Shown here one piece after another: positions 15,967 through 24,001 of a stretch of DNA of 64,000 bases. Within the stretch, counting starts at the first letter, position 1. Every line of letters begins with the position of its first letter. The notes under the pieces were generated by a model. The model did not search any database, had not been told where the DNA came from, and was given only the letters and a program-made list of their open reading frames with translations. Origin of the DNA: Berkiella_A sp964633725 (GTDB lineage: Bacteria; Pseudomonadota; Gammaproteobacteria; Berkiellales; Berkiellaceae); the NCBI GenBank assembly GCA_964633725.1, contig CAZWHY010000016.1:1-64000 (forward strand), written 5' to 3'. Both the position numbers and the translations under genes were made by a program.

Positions 15967-17832
15967 TTATGAGTTGTGTGGCGGATGAATTGTATGCGCT
16001 ATAGGGTTGTTGGGTGGCTGTGCCTCGTCTAGTTCAACTTCCCAAAAAGCATACAGTGGTGAAAGTGCTAGATCTTGAGTAAATCGAGCGGTATAAGATT
16101 TTTCTTGTGTGGTTATTTGAGATTGTTCTTTTGGTTTAAAAGACAACTTTGGTGTGATAATAACAAAAGGGGATTGATTCTTGAGTATTTTAGAGATAAA
16201 TAGCCCTTTCGTTGGGGATGCGTCACTTATATTATTTTCAGGTTGTAAGCTAATAGGAATAGCATTAAGTGATAAGGTTTCAATGCCAATTAGTTTATGG
16301 GTAGCGTCTGTCGTTTTTATCCAGCGAATAACGGCAATGGTCCAGTGGCTATGCTCTGAATCATTGTCTTCTAATACACCGATTAGTTCATTTGTTTTTA
16401 GTTGACTGCTATGACTATGCTCCCATTTTAAGCAATAGCCACTATCACTTCTATCAATAATATTGCACTCTATAGAGCACGGGGGGGTGTTGGTGAGCAG
16501 CTGTTCGTGGGGTTTTTGCGGCAAAGAGAAATTGTCTAGAATGATTTCTTCTATATTTTCTATGTCTTTTGTGTCTTCTGTGTCTTTTGTGTCTTCTGTG
16601 TCTTTTGTGTCTTCTGTGTCTTTTGTGTCTTCTATTGTGTCTTCTATTGCGTCTTCATTTTCTATAGACTCGTTTTGATTGGGCTCTGATAGCTTTAAAC
16701 GGGTTGCATTTGTGGTTTTTTGTTGTTTTTCTACGTCTAATTGTGCTTCTGTTGCAAACCAATGTATGGCTTTTAATCCAACGGCAACTGTGCGGGTGCC
16801 TGTGAGAAGGGTGCGGATATCTTTTCTTTGGCCATGTTGTTCCCATGTGTGCAGTAAACTGCTGAGTACATTAGGGCAGAGTGTGAGCTCATGTGCGTTT
16901 AGGACGGGCGTGCAAGATTGTTTTGTTGACGATATTTCACAATGGCGCAACAACGTATTAATACGTTTTAGTATTCCACCAAAGCAGAGAGAATAGACAT
17001 TTTGTTCGCCATTATTTTGCATCGTCTTATTATCCAAAACAGCAGAATGGGGCGGGGCATCTTGTGTTAAGTCAACTTTAAATAATGTGGTTTGATTTTC
17101 AGTCTGTTTGTGCAGCTGTAGCAGAGGCGCCCATGTTTCTATTGCATAATAGAGCTTTAACATATCTGCCTGTTGAAAGTTACAAGGGTTTGCCAGAGAA
17201 AAAATCAGGATGTGTTTGTAAATGTCTGCGATACAAGCAAATTGTGAATGCATGTGTTTCGCAATGGATATGTTTTTATTTTCAAAATCTTTTTGTTGAC
17301 TGAATGCATACAGTATATGTGTTTCTAGCCAGATAAACTGTGGGGTCACCTGATGATTTTGGTAACATAAAAATAAAATTTTGCAGCTTTGTTGTAGGCA
17401 GGAAAACGTAAGTTCTGCAATGATAGCTTTATCCAATGGTGTGTTGGTCAGGGCTTGTTCTAGTGCAAATTTAAATTGATTAAATAGCTCTAGCTGTAAG
17501 GATAGATTAATATAAAAAACCTGATTTTTGTCTTTTGGTGAGCGATTGACTAAATCTTTTTGATTAAGGTTTTCAATAGAGCCACATAAGAAGCCGACAA
17601 TGGGGCGGGCGAGATTTAATATCTCTAATTTTTCGGGGGCTGGTATGTTCGTTTGGCTTAAGCTTCTTAAAAATCGGTCAGTAGATTTAACGGAACCTTT
17701 CAAATCGTGCATGCACAATGATTCGCGCCAAGCTTTTGCTTGGCTTAAGTTAATAAGCTGTTCTGGCTCAATGTCTGAATGAATCAGCACATTGGGGATA
17801 ATCAACCCTAATACCCCTTGATGGTAGCGCAT
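15967..17832 (-). CDS. Large orphan protein with hexapeptide repeats and PilZ-like C-terminus
   Basis: A 621-residue cytoplasmic protein. Most of it is helical, Leu/Gln-rich and unrecognised. Around residues 400-425 lies a perfect low-complexity run of DTKDTE units. After it, a segment with NIIDRSDSGYCLKWEH ... LIGVLED ... HWTIAVIRWIK ... LIGIETLSLNAIPI resembles the PilZ-like domain found in a family of gammaproteobacterial proteins, where PilZ domains bind c-di-GMP. The usual RxxxR arginines are not evident here, so ligand binding is doubtful. It stands alone upstream of the membrane-protein array, divergent from it. Function unknown. Confidence 0.6.
   Translation of the reverse strand: MRYHQGVLGLIIPNVLIHSDIEPEQLINLSQAKAWRESLCMHDLKGSVKSTDRFLRSLSQTNIPAPEKLEILNLARPIVGFLCGSIENLNQKDLVNRSPKDKNQVFYINLSLQLELFNQFKFALEQALTNTPLDKAIIAELTFSCLQQSCKILFLCYQNHQVTPQFIWLETHILYAFSQQKDFENKNISIAKHMHSQFACIADIYKHILIFSLANPCNFQQADMLKLYYAIETWAPLLQLHKQTENQTTLFKVDLTQDAPPHSAVLDNKTMQNNGEQNVYSLCFGGILKRINTLLRHCEISSTKQSCTPVLNAHELTLCPNVLSSLLHTWEQHGQRKDIRTLLTGTRTVAVGLKAIHWFATEAQLDVEKQQKTTNATRLKLSEPNQNESIENEDAIEDTIEDTKDTEDTKDTEDTKDTEDTKDIENIEEIILDNFSLPQKPHEQLLTNTPPCSIECNIIDRSDSGYCLKWEHSHSSQLKTNELIGVLEDNDSEHSHWTIAVIRWIKTTDATHKLIGIETLSLNAIPISLQPENNISDASPTKGLFISKILKNQSPFVIITPKLSFKPKEQSQITTQEKSYTARFTQDLALSPLYAFWEVELDEAQPPNNPIAHTIHPPHNS
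16563..16634. repeat. 18-bp tandem repeat inside the PilZ-like gene
   Basis: About four copies of gtgtcttttgtgtcttct in tandem, read on the minus strand as DTKDTE hexapeptides, followed by degenerate units (attgtgtcttct). The copies are nearly perfect, so the array is likely length-variable by slippage without breaking the frame (18 bp is six codons). Confidence 0.8.
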
Positions 17833-18050
17833 AGTAGTCCTAGTTAAAGCTTTATGATTCTATATGTATTAATCTTTTCGGCCATATTGGCGATAAAGTT
17901 AAGTTTAAATGTAAGTACAACAAATATGTATCTCTATTCGTCAGGTATGTCAGGCCGTCTATCAAAAAGCAAGCTGATCAACTTTATGTTGTTCTATGAG
18001 CTCTTTATACTGATCGTCAGATTGATGTTTATGAATATATTGAGGTTATT

Positions 18051-18824
18051 ATGTTTGGATTTTTAGAAGAATATGTTGTTCGCCCGGTTGTTACTTTTTT
18101 TGGTTTATATACGGAGTCGAGTCTTCCAAAGAGTTCTATTGATGAGTATATAAACAAATATCAAAATAGCATAGCAAGCGGTTTGTCTGTGGATGAAGCT
18201 TGTTTAGATAACCCCATTTGTGCTGGCTTTGATGAGAGTAGTGGTGAGTATGATTACGGAACAATTGCTTTATTAGGGTTAGGGATAGGATTATTTGCCG
18301 TTGGTAGTGCCGCAGTATATTGGTATTTAAAAGACGATGAGTACTGCCCGTTAACAGGCAAAGGCGCTGATAAAAGTAAAGTAAAAGAATGTTTTCTTAA
18401 AACATTTAATGAAATTCTAGATGAATATAAAGAGGTTAAAGGGGCATTACCAACGGAAGAACAGGCGCACCTTGAAGAAACATTAAAATCATTATTCAAA
18501 TACTATTTTTGGAAAAACGCGACTGTACCAACAGATGATAAGATGAGAACAGGATTATATAGAGAACAAAGTAAGATTTATCACACTGATAAACAGTCAG
18601 AGGATAAAGCAGTAGTTGAATTTTATCGACTTATAGGTAAAGCTAATGATGGTACCCTATTCAAAATTATGGGGGGAGTAAAAGATAGAAACCCTAACAA
18701 AAGTGATAACCCTGAGACCTATCAAGCAGACAAGGATTTTTTAAAAGCGATACCTAATTTAAGTACTGCATTAAAAACACATAAAGCAAGAAGTAGTAAC
18801 GCACGATTAGGTAAGAAAATGTAA
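18051..18824 (+). CDS. Membrane-anchored J-domain-like protein, paralog 1
   Basis: A 257-residue single-pass membrane protein, first of five tandem paralogs. A short N-terminal region has a Cys pair (EACLDNPIC), then a transmembrane helix at about residues 71-93 (TIALLGLGIGLFAVGSAAVYW). The C-terminal part is shared with 18893-19948 and 21482-22354: YCPLTGKG, then FNEILDEYKEVKGALP, then KSLFKYYFWKN, PTDDKMRTGLY and SKIYHTDK. The last block resembles J-domain helix II and the HPD loop, but Pro is Thr (HTD, His178). In true J-proteins HPD stimulates Hsp70 ATPase, so this copy may bind without stimulating, or do something else. The ATG follows TGAGG with good spacing. Confidence 0.6.
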   Translation: MFGFLEEYVVRPVVTFFGLYTESSLPKSSIDEYINKYQNSIASGLSVDEACLDNPICAGFDESSGEYDYGTIALLGLGIGLFAVGSAAVYWYLKDDEYCPLTGKGADKSKVKECFLKTFNEILDEYKEVKGALPTEEQAHLEETLKSLFKYYFWKNATVPTDDKMRTGLYREQSKIYHTDKQSEDKAVVEFYRLIGKANDGTLFKIMGGVKDRNPNKSDNPETYQADKDFLKAIPNLSTALKTHKARSSNARLGKKM

Positions 18825-18892
18825 AAAATACGATATTTATGTGAGTGGTTTGTTATGTTTTTGGTTTAATTTACTATGGGTTTATTCGAGTT

Positions 18893-19948
18893 ATGTTGCA
18901 TTTTTCAAGTAAAAGTATCATGAATGTTTTCTGGAATGTCGCAGAAGCTTTGGGGCTGGGTACCCCAAAGTTTAGGACAGAAGAGATTCGTTTCAATGCG
19001 ATAAATGAGTTGCATGAATCTTTGAGTTCTGGTGCTAATAATATAGCAGAGACGTGTGTTAATTTTGCGAATCATTTTAATAATGTTGAACAAAAATATG
19101 ATGCGTGTTGTGGCACATATGATTGTGAGCCCTATGATTTTAAGCCTATTAATGACAATCAAGATAATGAAAGCATGTTTTCTGGTTATGGCAATCTAAT
19201 CTTATTGGGATTAATGTTTTTAGCCTTAATGAGTATGGCTATATTTTTTTTAAAAAGGCGTTGGGCTATCCAGGATGGGTATAGCGACTTAGGTGTATAT
19301 TGTTCTTTAAAAGGAAAGGAACATGGTAAAAAAACAGCCTTGACGGGCTTTACGGTTTATTTTGAAGAAATTTTAAACAAATATGATGGCATAAATGGTG
19401 TGTTATCAACGGGGGATAGAACCCACCTTGAAACCACCCTAAAGTCATTATTGAAATATTATTTTTGGAAAAACAATAAGACACCAACAGAAATGGATAT
19501 GAGAACGGGACTATATCAAAAATTGAGTCTGATGTTTCATCCAGATAAGGCCGCTAGGCACGAGCATGCTACCTTGATAAGGTTCAATGCGCTTATGGGG
19601 GCAGGCACAGACTCTATATGCAAGCTTGTAAATGAAGTGAAGCAACAACAGCCTAAATTTGCAGATAATCCAGAAGGTTACCAAGCCGATCAGAAATACT
19701 TAAAAGTATTGCCTACTTTAACAGAGGCTTTAAGAGTGCATGGAAAAATTAAACCAGAGTTAGAGGATATCCATATACCCTGCAACGAGTTCGATGATTT
19801 TGGTGTCTGGGATGAGATTCCTGATTTGTTATTTTCCGGGGATATTAATAATAGTGATGAACGTGCTCTAGTTCTTTACAACCCACCCGGCGACAATCGC
19901 TCTGAAAAGCTACAAAACCACCTGTTTGGTGAGGTGCGTTATGTTTGA
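18893..19948 (+). CDS. Membrane-anchored J-domain-like protein, paralog 2 (HPD intact)
   Basis: A 351-residue paralog of the preceding gene. The N-terminal part has Cys residues in TCVNFANHFNNVEQKYDACC, then a transmembrane segment (NLILLGLMFLALMSMAIFF). The shared C-terminal domain includes YCSLKGKEHGKK, YFEEILNKYDGINGVLS, KSLLKYYFWKN, PTEMDMRTGLYQKLSLMFHPDKA with an intact HPD motif at residues 216-218, and RFNALMG where J-domain helix III is expected. It has an extra acidic tail. The ATG at 18893 is chosen because its context (GAGTT ATG TTG) matches its paralogs; a GTG at 18845 and an ATG at 18920 are alternatives. The last eight bases overlap the next start codon (ATGTTTGA), so translation is coupled. 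Confidence 0.62.
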   Translation: MLHFSSKSIMNVFWNVAEALGLGTPKFRTEEIRFNAINELHESLSSGANNIAETCVNFANHFNNVEQKYDACCGTYDCEPYDFKPINDNQDNESMFSGYGNLILLGLMFLALMSMAIFFLKRRWAIQDGYSDLGVYCSLKGKEHGKKTALTGFTVYFEEILNKYDGINGVLSTGDRTHLETTLKSLLKYYFWKNNKTPTEMDMRTGLYQKLSLMFHPDKAARHEHATLIRFNALMGAGTDSICKLVNEVKQQQPKFADNPEGYQADQKYLKVLPTLTEALRVHGKIKPELEDIHIPCNEFDDFGVWDEIPDLLFSGDINNSDERALVLYNPPGDNRSEKLQNHLFGEVRYV

Positions 19949-20837
19949 TTTTTTAAATGTATTGGCTAATAACGCTATTTATTTTATTATAAATACTGGG
20001 AAAACATTAATTTCTGCCAAGCCAACAGAGATGGAAATTACAATAGAGACGTTAGGTCTGTTGAACAACATTACGAATGAAATTAATGTTATGTCTGTAT
20101 CACAAGTATGTGAACAGTATGTGAATCATTCTAACTTATCTAGTATGGCTTATGATGCATGTGTAGGGTTTTTTAATGTGGAAGATGAGGAGAATTATCT
20201 GCCCTCTACTCAAAATATGGTGATTGCAAGTTTAACGGGCTTAGCGATTATCGGCTCAACGATTCTAATCAAGCGTAATAAAGATTCAAGAGAACATTCA
20301 TTAAGTGTGATGAGAATGCCATCTTTAGCAGAAAGAGGTAATGAGAATCAGTTCCCACATGTTGAACTAGGGGATGGTACTCGCCAATTTAATTGCGCAT
20401 TATCCCAATCAGCAATGGAACAACCCTGTTGGGTTATTACCGGCAATAAAAATCAATATGTTCATGCTTTTGATGCAGGATGTATTGAAAATATGTTAAG
20501 GTTTACAGCAACTCAGGAAATACAAACTATTCAGCAAACCTTGGCTCAATATGATGATGCCGGAAGACAAACATATAAAAAAGATGTTAAGCGTCATGAG
20601 GCACGTTTGGCTATACTGCAGTCTGAAGATGGCTGGAAAGCAGTCACTTGTGAGAATCCTCTTAATCGCCAAGAATTTACCTGGGAAGACGTGCACCAAG
20701 CTCCTGAAATGTGTGCCTTGATGCAAAAATATATAGAGCAAGGCATGAGCGAAGGTGAATTAGAACTTGAAATAGCGGCGATAACAGATAATAAACGAGC
20801 AACGGTTGAGCGCTCAAAATATTGCTTCTGGCTTTAA
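19941..20837 (+). CDS. Membrane protein, paralog 3, with possible U-box-like cytosolic domain
   Basis: A 298-residue protein. The N-terminal 100 residues resemble the neighbours: MFDFLN start, SQVCEQYVNHSNLSSMAYDACVGFF Cys pair, and a transmembrane helix (MVIASLTGLAIIGSTILI). The C-terminal domain is different: FNCALSQSAMEQPCWV ... HAFDAGCIENMLR ... CENPLNRQEFTWEDVHQAPEMCALMQKYIEQ has the spacing of a U-box or RING-like fold, in which such domains recruit E2 ubiquitin-conjugating enzymes. This is a pattern judgement with modest confidence. ATG 19941 follows GGTGAGG and overlaps the upstream stop; an upstream TTG at 19926 is less likely. Confidence 0.55.
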   Translation: MFDFLNVLANNAIYFIINTGKTLISAKPTEMEITIETLGLLNNITNEINVMSVSQVCEQYVNHSNLSSMAYDACVGFFNVEDEENYLPSTQNMVIASLTGLAIIGSTILIKRNKDSREHSLSVMRMPSLAERGNENQFPHVELGDGTRQFNCALSQSAMEQPCWVITGNKNQYVHAFDAGCIENMLRFTATQEIQTIQQTLAQYDDAGRQTYKKDVKRHEARLAILQSEDGWKAVTCENPLNRQEFTWEDVHQAPEMCALMQKYIEQGMSEGELELEIAAITDNKRATVERSKYCFWL

Positions 20838-20919
20838 AATGAATTATATACACGAATAAATATTTGCCTAAGACAAATAAATTCTATAATATACCCAACA
20901 CATTTTAGTTTACTTTCTT

Positions 20920-21315
20920 GTGGTGGGTATTAGTTTGATCAAAGAGTTTTTCGCCTATTGGTTCCATACAGGCAATACATATTTTCAGGCCAAAACATTA
21001 ATTCATAACATGCTGAATTTTTCTCAAAATAATAAATTTAACACGACTTCAGCATTTTGCCAGGCATATGCAGAGCAATCTGAACACCCGCTTTCCCCTG
21101 ATTTTGCGAATGAATGCGAGAATTTTTTTACGGGTAATTTTCAGTATTTTGCCAAACCTTGTATGCCAGAGGATGAGGCTGGATATGCTGAATATGTGCC
21201 TGTAATAATGCTGACCACAGCAGCTGTCTTAGGTATTTATGCCTATTCCAAATCAAAAAATATAACACAAGCTGAAATTGAGCCTGCTATTGTCGTCCCA
21301 TTGCATCGGCAATAA
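20920..21315 (+). CDS. Short membrane protein, paralog 4 (no cytosolic domain)
   Basis: A 131-residue protein with the same plan as the neighbouring paralogs but cut short after the membrane helix. The N-terminal amphipathic segment is LIKEFFAYWFHTG. A Cys-containing region follows (AFCQAYAEQSEHPLSPDFANECENFF), then a transmembrane helix (YVPVIMLTTAAVLGIYAY) and a short tail. The start is GTG at 20920 or, by analogy with the siblings and the GGTGGG ahead of it, TTG at 20935. It may be a decayed copy or a partner protein lacking the effector domain. Confidence 0.5.
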   Translation: MVGISLIKEFFAYWFHTGNTYFQAKTLIHNMLNFSQNNKFNTTSAFCQAYAEQSEHPLSPDFANECENFFTGNFQYFAKPCMPEDEAGYAEYVPVIMLTTAAVLGIYAYSKSKNITQAEIEPAIVVPLHRQ

Positions 21316-21481
21316 TATTTTTATTAAGTAATCAGTTATCTAAAAATATCTAAAATAAGCAGATTATCTGTCAAAAAGACCTTTCGTCTCAAAAGTGTTA
21401 AGTTATCCATATAAGTTCGTTATAATTTTTTTTGAAGTCATAATATCAATGAAAATTTTAAATTTAATGAGGTCGACAAAA

Positions 21482-22354
21482 ATGTTGGAATTTATGGGAA
21501 ATGCTCCTGGCGCAATCTGGTCATTTGTTCGCTTATATCAGAGTAGCTCTTCAAGAGATGAGTCTTTTAGCCAGAACGCGGTACAGGAAATCGTCAACTT
21601 ACAGCAACGTATTGCCGAGTTAGAATATTGCCAACAACAAGATATCGATGATATGAGCGACTATTGCCAAGGATTTGTGGGTGGTGAAGAAGGTGGCATT
21701 GAGTGGGCTAATATTGCTTTAATGATGGGCCTATCTGTTGCGAGTTTGACTGCTTATTACACGCTACCATATGTAAAAGGTTATATGGGAAATAGTGACT
21801 TAAGATTGCCTTGTTCTCTTGAAGGAAAAGTGGCAGGTAAGGAAACTGCATATGCAGAGTTCAAAAAACATTTTGAAAATATTATGAGTAAATATAAAGG
21901 TGTTGAAGGCGCTTTGTCTGGAAGTGAAAAAAAGCTTCTTGAAAATACAATAAAAGCGCTATTTAAACACTATTTTTGGAAAGATGAATATACCCCAACA
22001 GAAAAAACAATGCGCAAGGAATTATGTCGTAAATTAGAACTTTTTTGCCACACTGATAAAATAGTAAAAGAAAGCGTAAGTGACTTTGAGACGCTTACAG
22101 GTTCGTCTGTTGTATCATTTATGCATCAGGTGAAAGATATGCAAGTAAATGCAGACGATCACAATTTACGTGATAATGCTATAGATATAACAGAGGCGGA
22201 GAAAGAGAGGGAGATCTCTGCTAAAAAAGACCGACAATTTTTGAAAGATATTCCTTGCTTAGCCACGGCATTAACGATACATGAAGCAAGCTATAAGCAT
22301 AGCGATAGCACGACAACTAGAGCTGCTAACTGGGTGTATGGTTTACGCGGCTAG
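21482..22354 (+). CDS. Membrane-anchored J-domain-like protein, paralog 5
   Basis: A 290-residue paralog of 18051-18824 and 18893-19948. It has an N-terminal coiled region with Cys (AELEYCQQQDIDDMSDYCQGF), a membrane segment (IALMMGLSVASLTAYYTLPY), then the shared domain: LPCSLEGKVAGKE, FKKHFENIMSKYKGVEGALS, IKALFKHYFWKD, PTEKTMRKELCRKLELFCHTDK. The HPD position reads HTD (His190). The ATG at 21482 follows GAGG by nine bases; a GTG at 21395 would add a hydrophobic leader and cannot be excluded. A charged region and a short tail end the protein. Role unknown. Confidence 0.58.
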   Translation: MLEFMGNAPGAIWSFVRLYQSSSSRDESFSQNAVQEIVNLQQRIAELEYCQQQDIDDMSDYCQGFVGGEEGGIEWANIALMMGLSVASLTAYYTLPYVKGYMGNSDLRLPCSLEGKVAGKETAYAEFKKHFENIMSKYKGVEGALSGSEKKLLENTIKALFKHYFWKDEYTPTEKTMRKELCRKLELFCHTDKIVKESVSDFETLTGSSVVSFMHQVKDMQVNADDHNLRDNAIDITEAEKEREISAKKDRQFLKDIPCLATALTIHEASYKHSDSTTTRAANWVYGLRG

Positions 22355-22372
22355 AGTTCCAGTTGTCATTAT

Positions 22373-23389
22373 TTACACCTCAAGCTGTCTAAGCAATATC
22401 TTAGACGGCTTGCCAGGGATTTCTTTGACAAACTTAGGGACACAATAGCCTGGCAGCTCTGCCATCAACGCTTGTTCTAATTGTTGCGCTTGTTCTATAG
22501 ACACATCAAAATGTTGCGCGCCTGCAACCGAGTCTAATAAGTGAATATAATAGGGCAAAATGCCCGATTGAAATAATGACCAACATAGTGTGGTTAAAGT
22601 TTCGAGATTGTCATTCACGCCTTTAAGTAAAACACTTTGGTTTAATACAGTACAACCAATTTTTTTAAGCCGCTCTGCCCCTAGTGTAATCTCATCACAT
22701 ATCTCATTTGCATGATTAATATGATAAACCATGACTAATTTTTGTGGTTGATTCTGCAATATTTTAAGAAAGCCTGCACTAATGCGCTCAGGAATCATCA
22801 CGGGCATACGTGTATGAAAGCGAATAACTTTGATATGTGGGATGTCAGATAACATATCCAAAAGGCTGGCCAAATGTGTATCCGTTAGCATTAATGGATC
22901 GCCGCCACTTAATATGACTTCATGAATATTAGAATGCTGAATTAAATATTGTTTGATTTGCGGCCAATGTTTTTTATTAAGTTGATTATCCGCATAAGGA
23001 AAGTATCGTCGGAAACAGTAACGACAGTGTACTGGGCAAGCTTGTGTCACCGTGAGTAATACGCGGTTAGAAAATTTATGTAACAAACCTGGAATGGGGT
23101 TTTTTTGCGCTTCTTTGAGTGGATCTTGTTCAAAATTATCAGTGAGTAAACTTTCTTCCTTTGTGCTCAAGACTTGTCGCAATAGGGGGTCATTGGGGTT
23201 GGATTTTTGCATTTTTCGGACAAAGCTTTGACTCACTCGCAATGGAAAGCCTTGGTCTATTTGCCAGGGTAACTCAGATTCCAACAGGTTTAGGCTTTGT
23301 AGCAAGTCTTCAGGACTGGTAATTAAGTTTTTTAGTGCCTGTTGCCAAGGCTCTGATTGTTTAGGTTTAGGGCTTTGCGTTATACTCAT
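22373..23389 (-). CDS. epmB: EF-P beta-lysylation protein EpmB (lysine 2,3-aminomutase family)
   Basis: A radical-SAM, PLP-dependent enzyme that converts (S)-alpha-lysine to (R)-beta-lysine for attachment to elongation factor P. The [4Fe-4S] motif CPVHCRYCFRR is present near residue 111 and LSGGDPLML follows. The end is the family's YCVPKFVKEIPGKPSKILL, which holds the PLP lysine region. The ATG at 23389 gives 338 residues; a GTG at 23413 is less likely. The gene is divergent from efp with a 42-base gap, exactly the arrangement of E. coli. Confidence 0.94.
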   Translation of the reverse strand: MSITQSPKPKQSEPWQQALKNLITSPEDLLQSLNLLESELPWQIDQGFPLRVSQSFVRKMQKSNPNDPLLRQVLSTKEESLLTDNFEQDPLKEAQKNPIPGLLHKFSNRVLLTVTQACPVHCRYCFRRYFPYADNQLNKKHWPQIKQYLIQHSNIHEVILSGGDPLMLTDTHLASLLDMLSDIPHIKVIRFHTRMPVMIPERISAGFLKILQNQPQKLVMVYHINHANEICDEITLGAERLKKIGCTVLNQSVLLKGVNDNLETLTTLCWSLFQSGILPYYIHLLDSVAGAQHFDVSIEQAQQLEQALMAELPGYCVPKFVKEIPGKPSKILLRQLEV

Positions 23390-23431
23390 GGCACTTTTTA
23401 TTTTATCGTACACATCTAAATAGGGTGGGAT

Positions 23432-24001
23432 ATGGCAACAGTCAGTACAAGTGAATTTCGCAGCGGTCTTAAAATCATGTTAGACGGTGATCCGTGCAAT
23501 ATTGTTGAAAATACTTTCGTGAAACCGGGTAAAGGTCAGGCTTTTAGCCGTGTTAAGTATCGTAACTTAAAAACAGGCCGGGTACTAGAGAAAACTTTTA
23601 AATCAGGCGAATCTGTGGAAGCGGCTGATGTGATTGATACCGAAATGCAATATTTATATACGGATGGTAGTGTATGGCACTTCATGGATCCACAAAGCTT
23701 TGAGCAGCATGAAGTCAATGCACAGGTTGCCGGTGAAAGTATCAAATGGCTTAAAGAGCAAGATATGTGTACTGTCACGCTATGGAATGGTGTACCTTTA
23801 TTAATAGAGCCGCCTACTTTTGTGAGCCTTGCGGTAAAAGATACCGATCCCGGGCTAAAAGGCGATACCTCCGGTGGTGGCAGTAAAGCGGCGGTGATGG
23901 AGACAGGTGCCCAAATAAGAGTGCCGCTATTTATCCAGATTGGAGAATTAATTAAAGTGGACACACGTACCGGGGAGTATGTTTCCAGAGCCAAAGAATG
24001 A
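23432..24001 (+). CDS. efp: Elongation factor P
   Basis: Relieves ribosome stalling at polyproline stretches. A 189-residue protein with three OB-like domains. The modification site is Lys34 in VKPGKGQAF, the lysine beta-lysylated by EpmA/EpmB. The conserved C-terminal motif SGGGSKAAVMETGAQIRVPLFI is slightly atypical (DTSGGGSKAAVMETGA) but within the family. It is immediately followed by epmA with a 4-base ATGA overlap, giving an operon of substrate and modifying enzyme. Notably, a protein in this window (60353-62923) contains long proline runs that would need EF-P. Confidence 0.97.
   Translation: MATVSTSEFRSGLKIMLDGDPCNIVENTFVKPGKGQAFSRVKYRNLKTGRVLEKTFKSGESVEAADVIDTEMQYLYTDGSVWHFMDPQSFEQHEVNAQVAGESIKWLKEQDMCTVTLWNGVPLLIEPPTFVSLAVKDTDPGLKGDTSGGGSKAAVMETGAQIRVPLFIQIGELIKVDTRTGEYVSRAKE

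Noticed and set aside
17854..18066. A 70-residue hydrophobic frame before the first J-like paralog
   Set aside because: It overlaps the start of the 18051 gene, has no ribosome site, and its hydrophobic composition follows from AT-rich DNA. Could be a small membrane peptide but nothing supports it.
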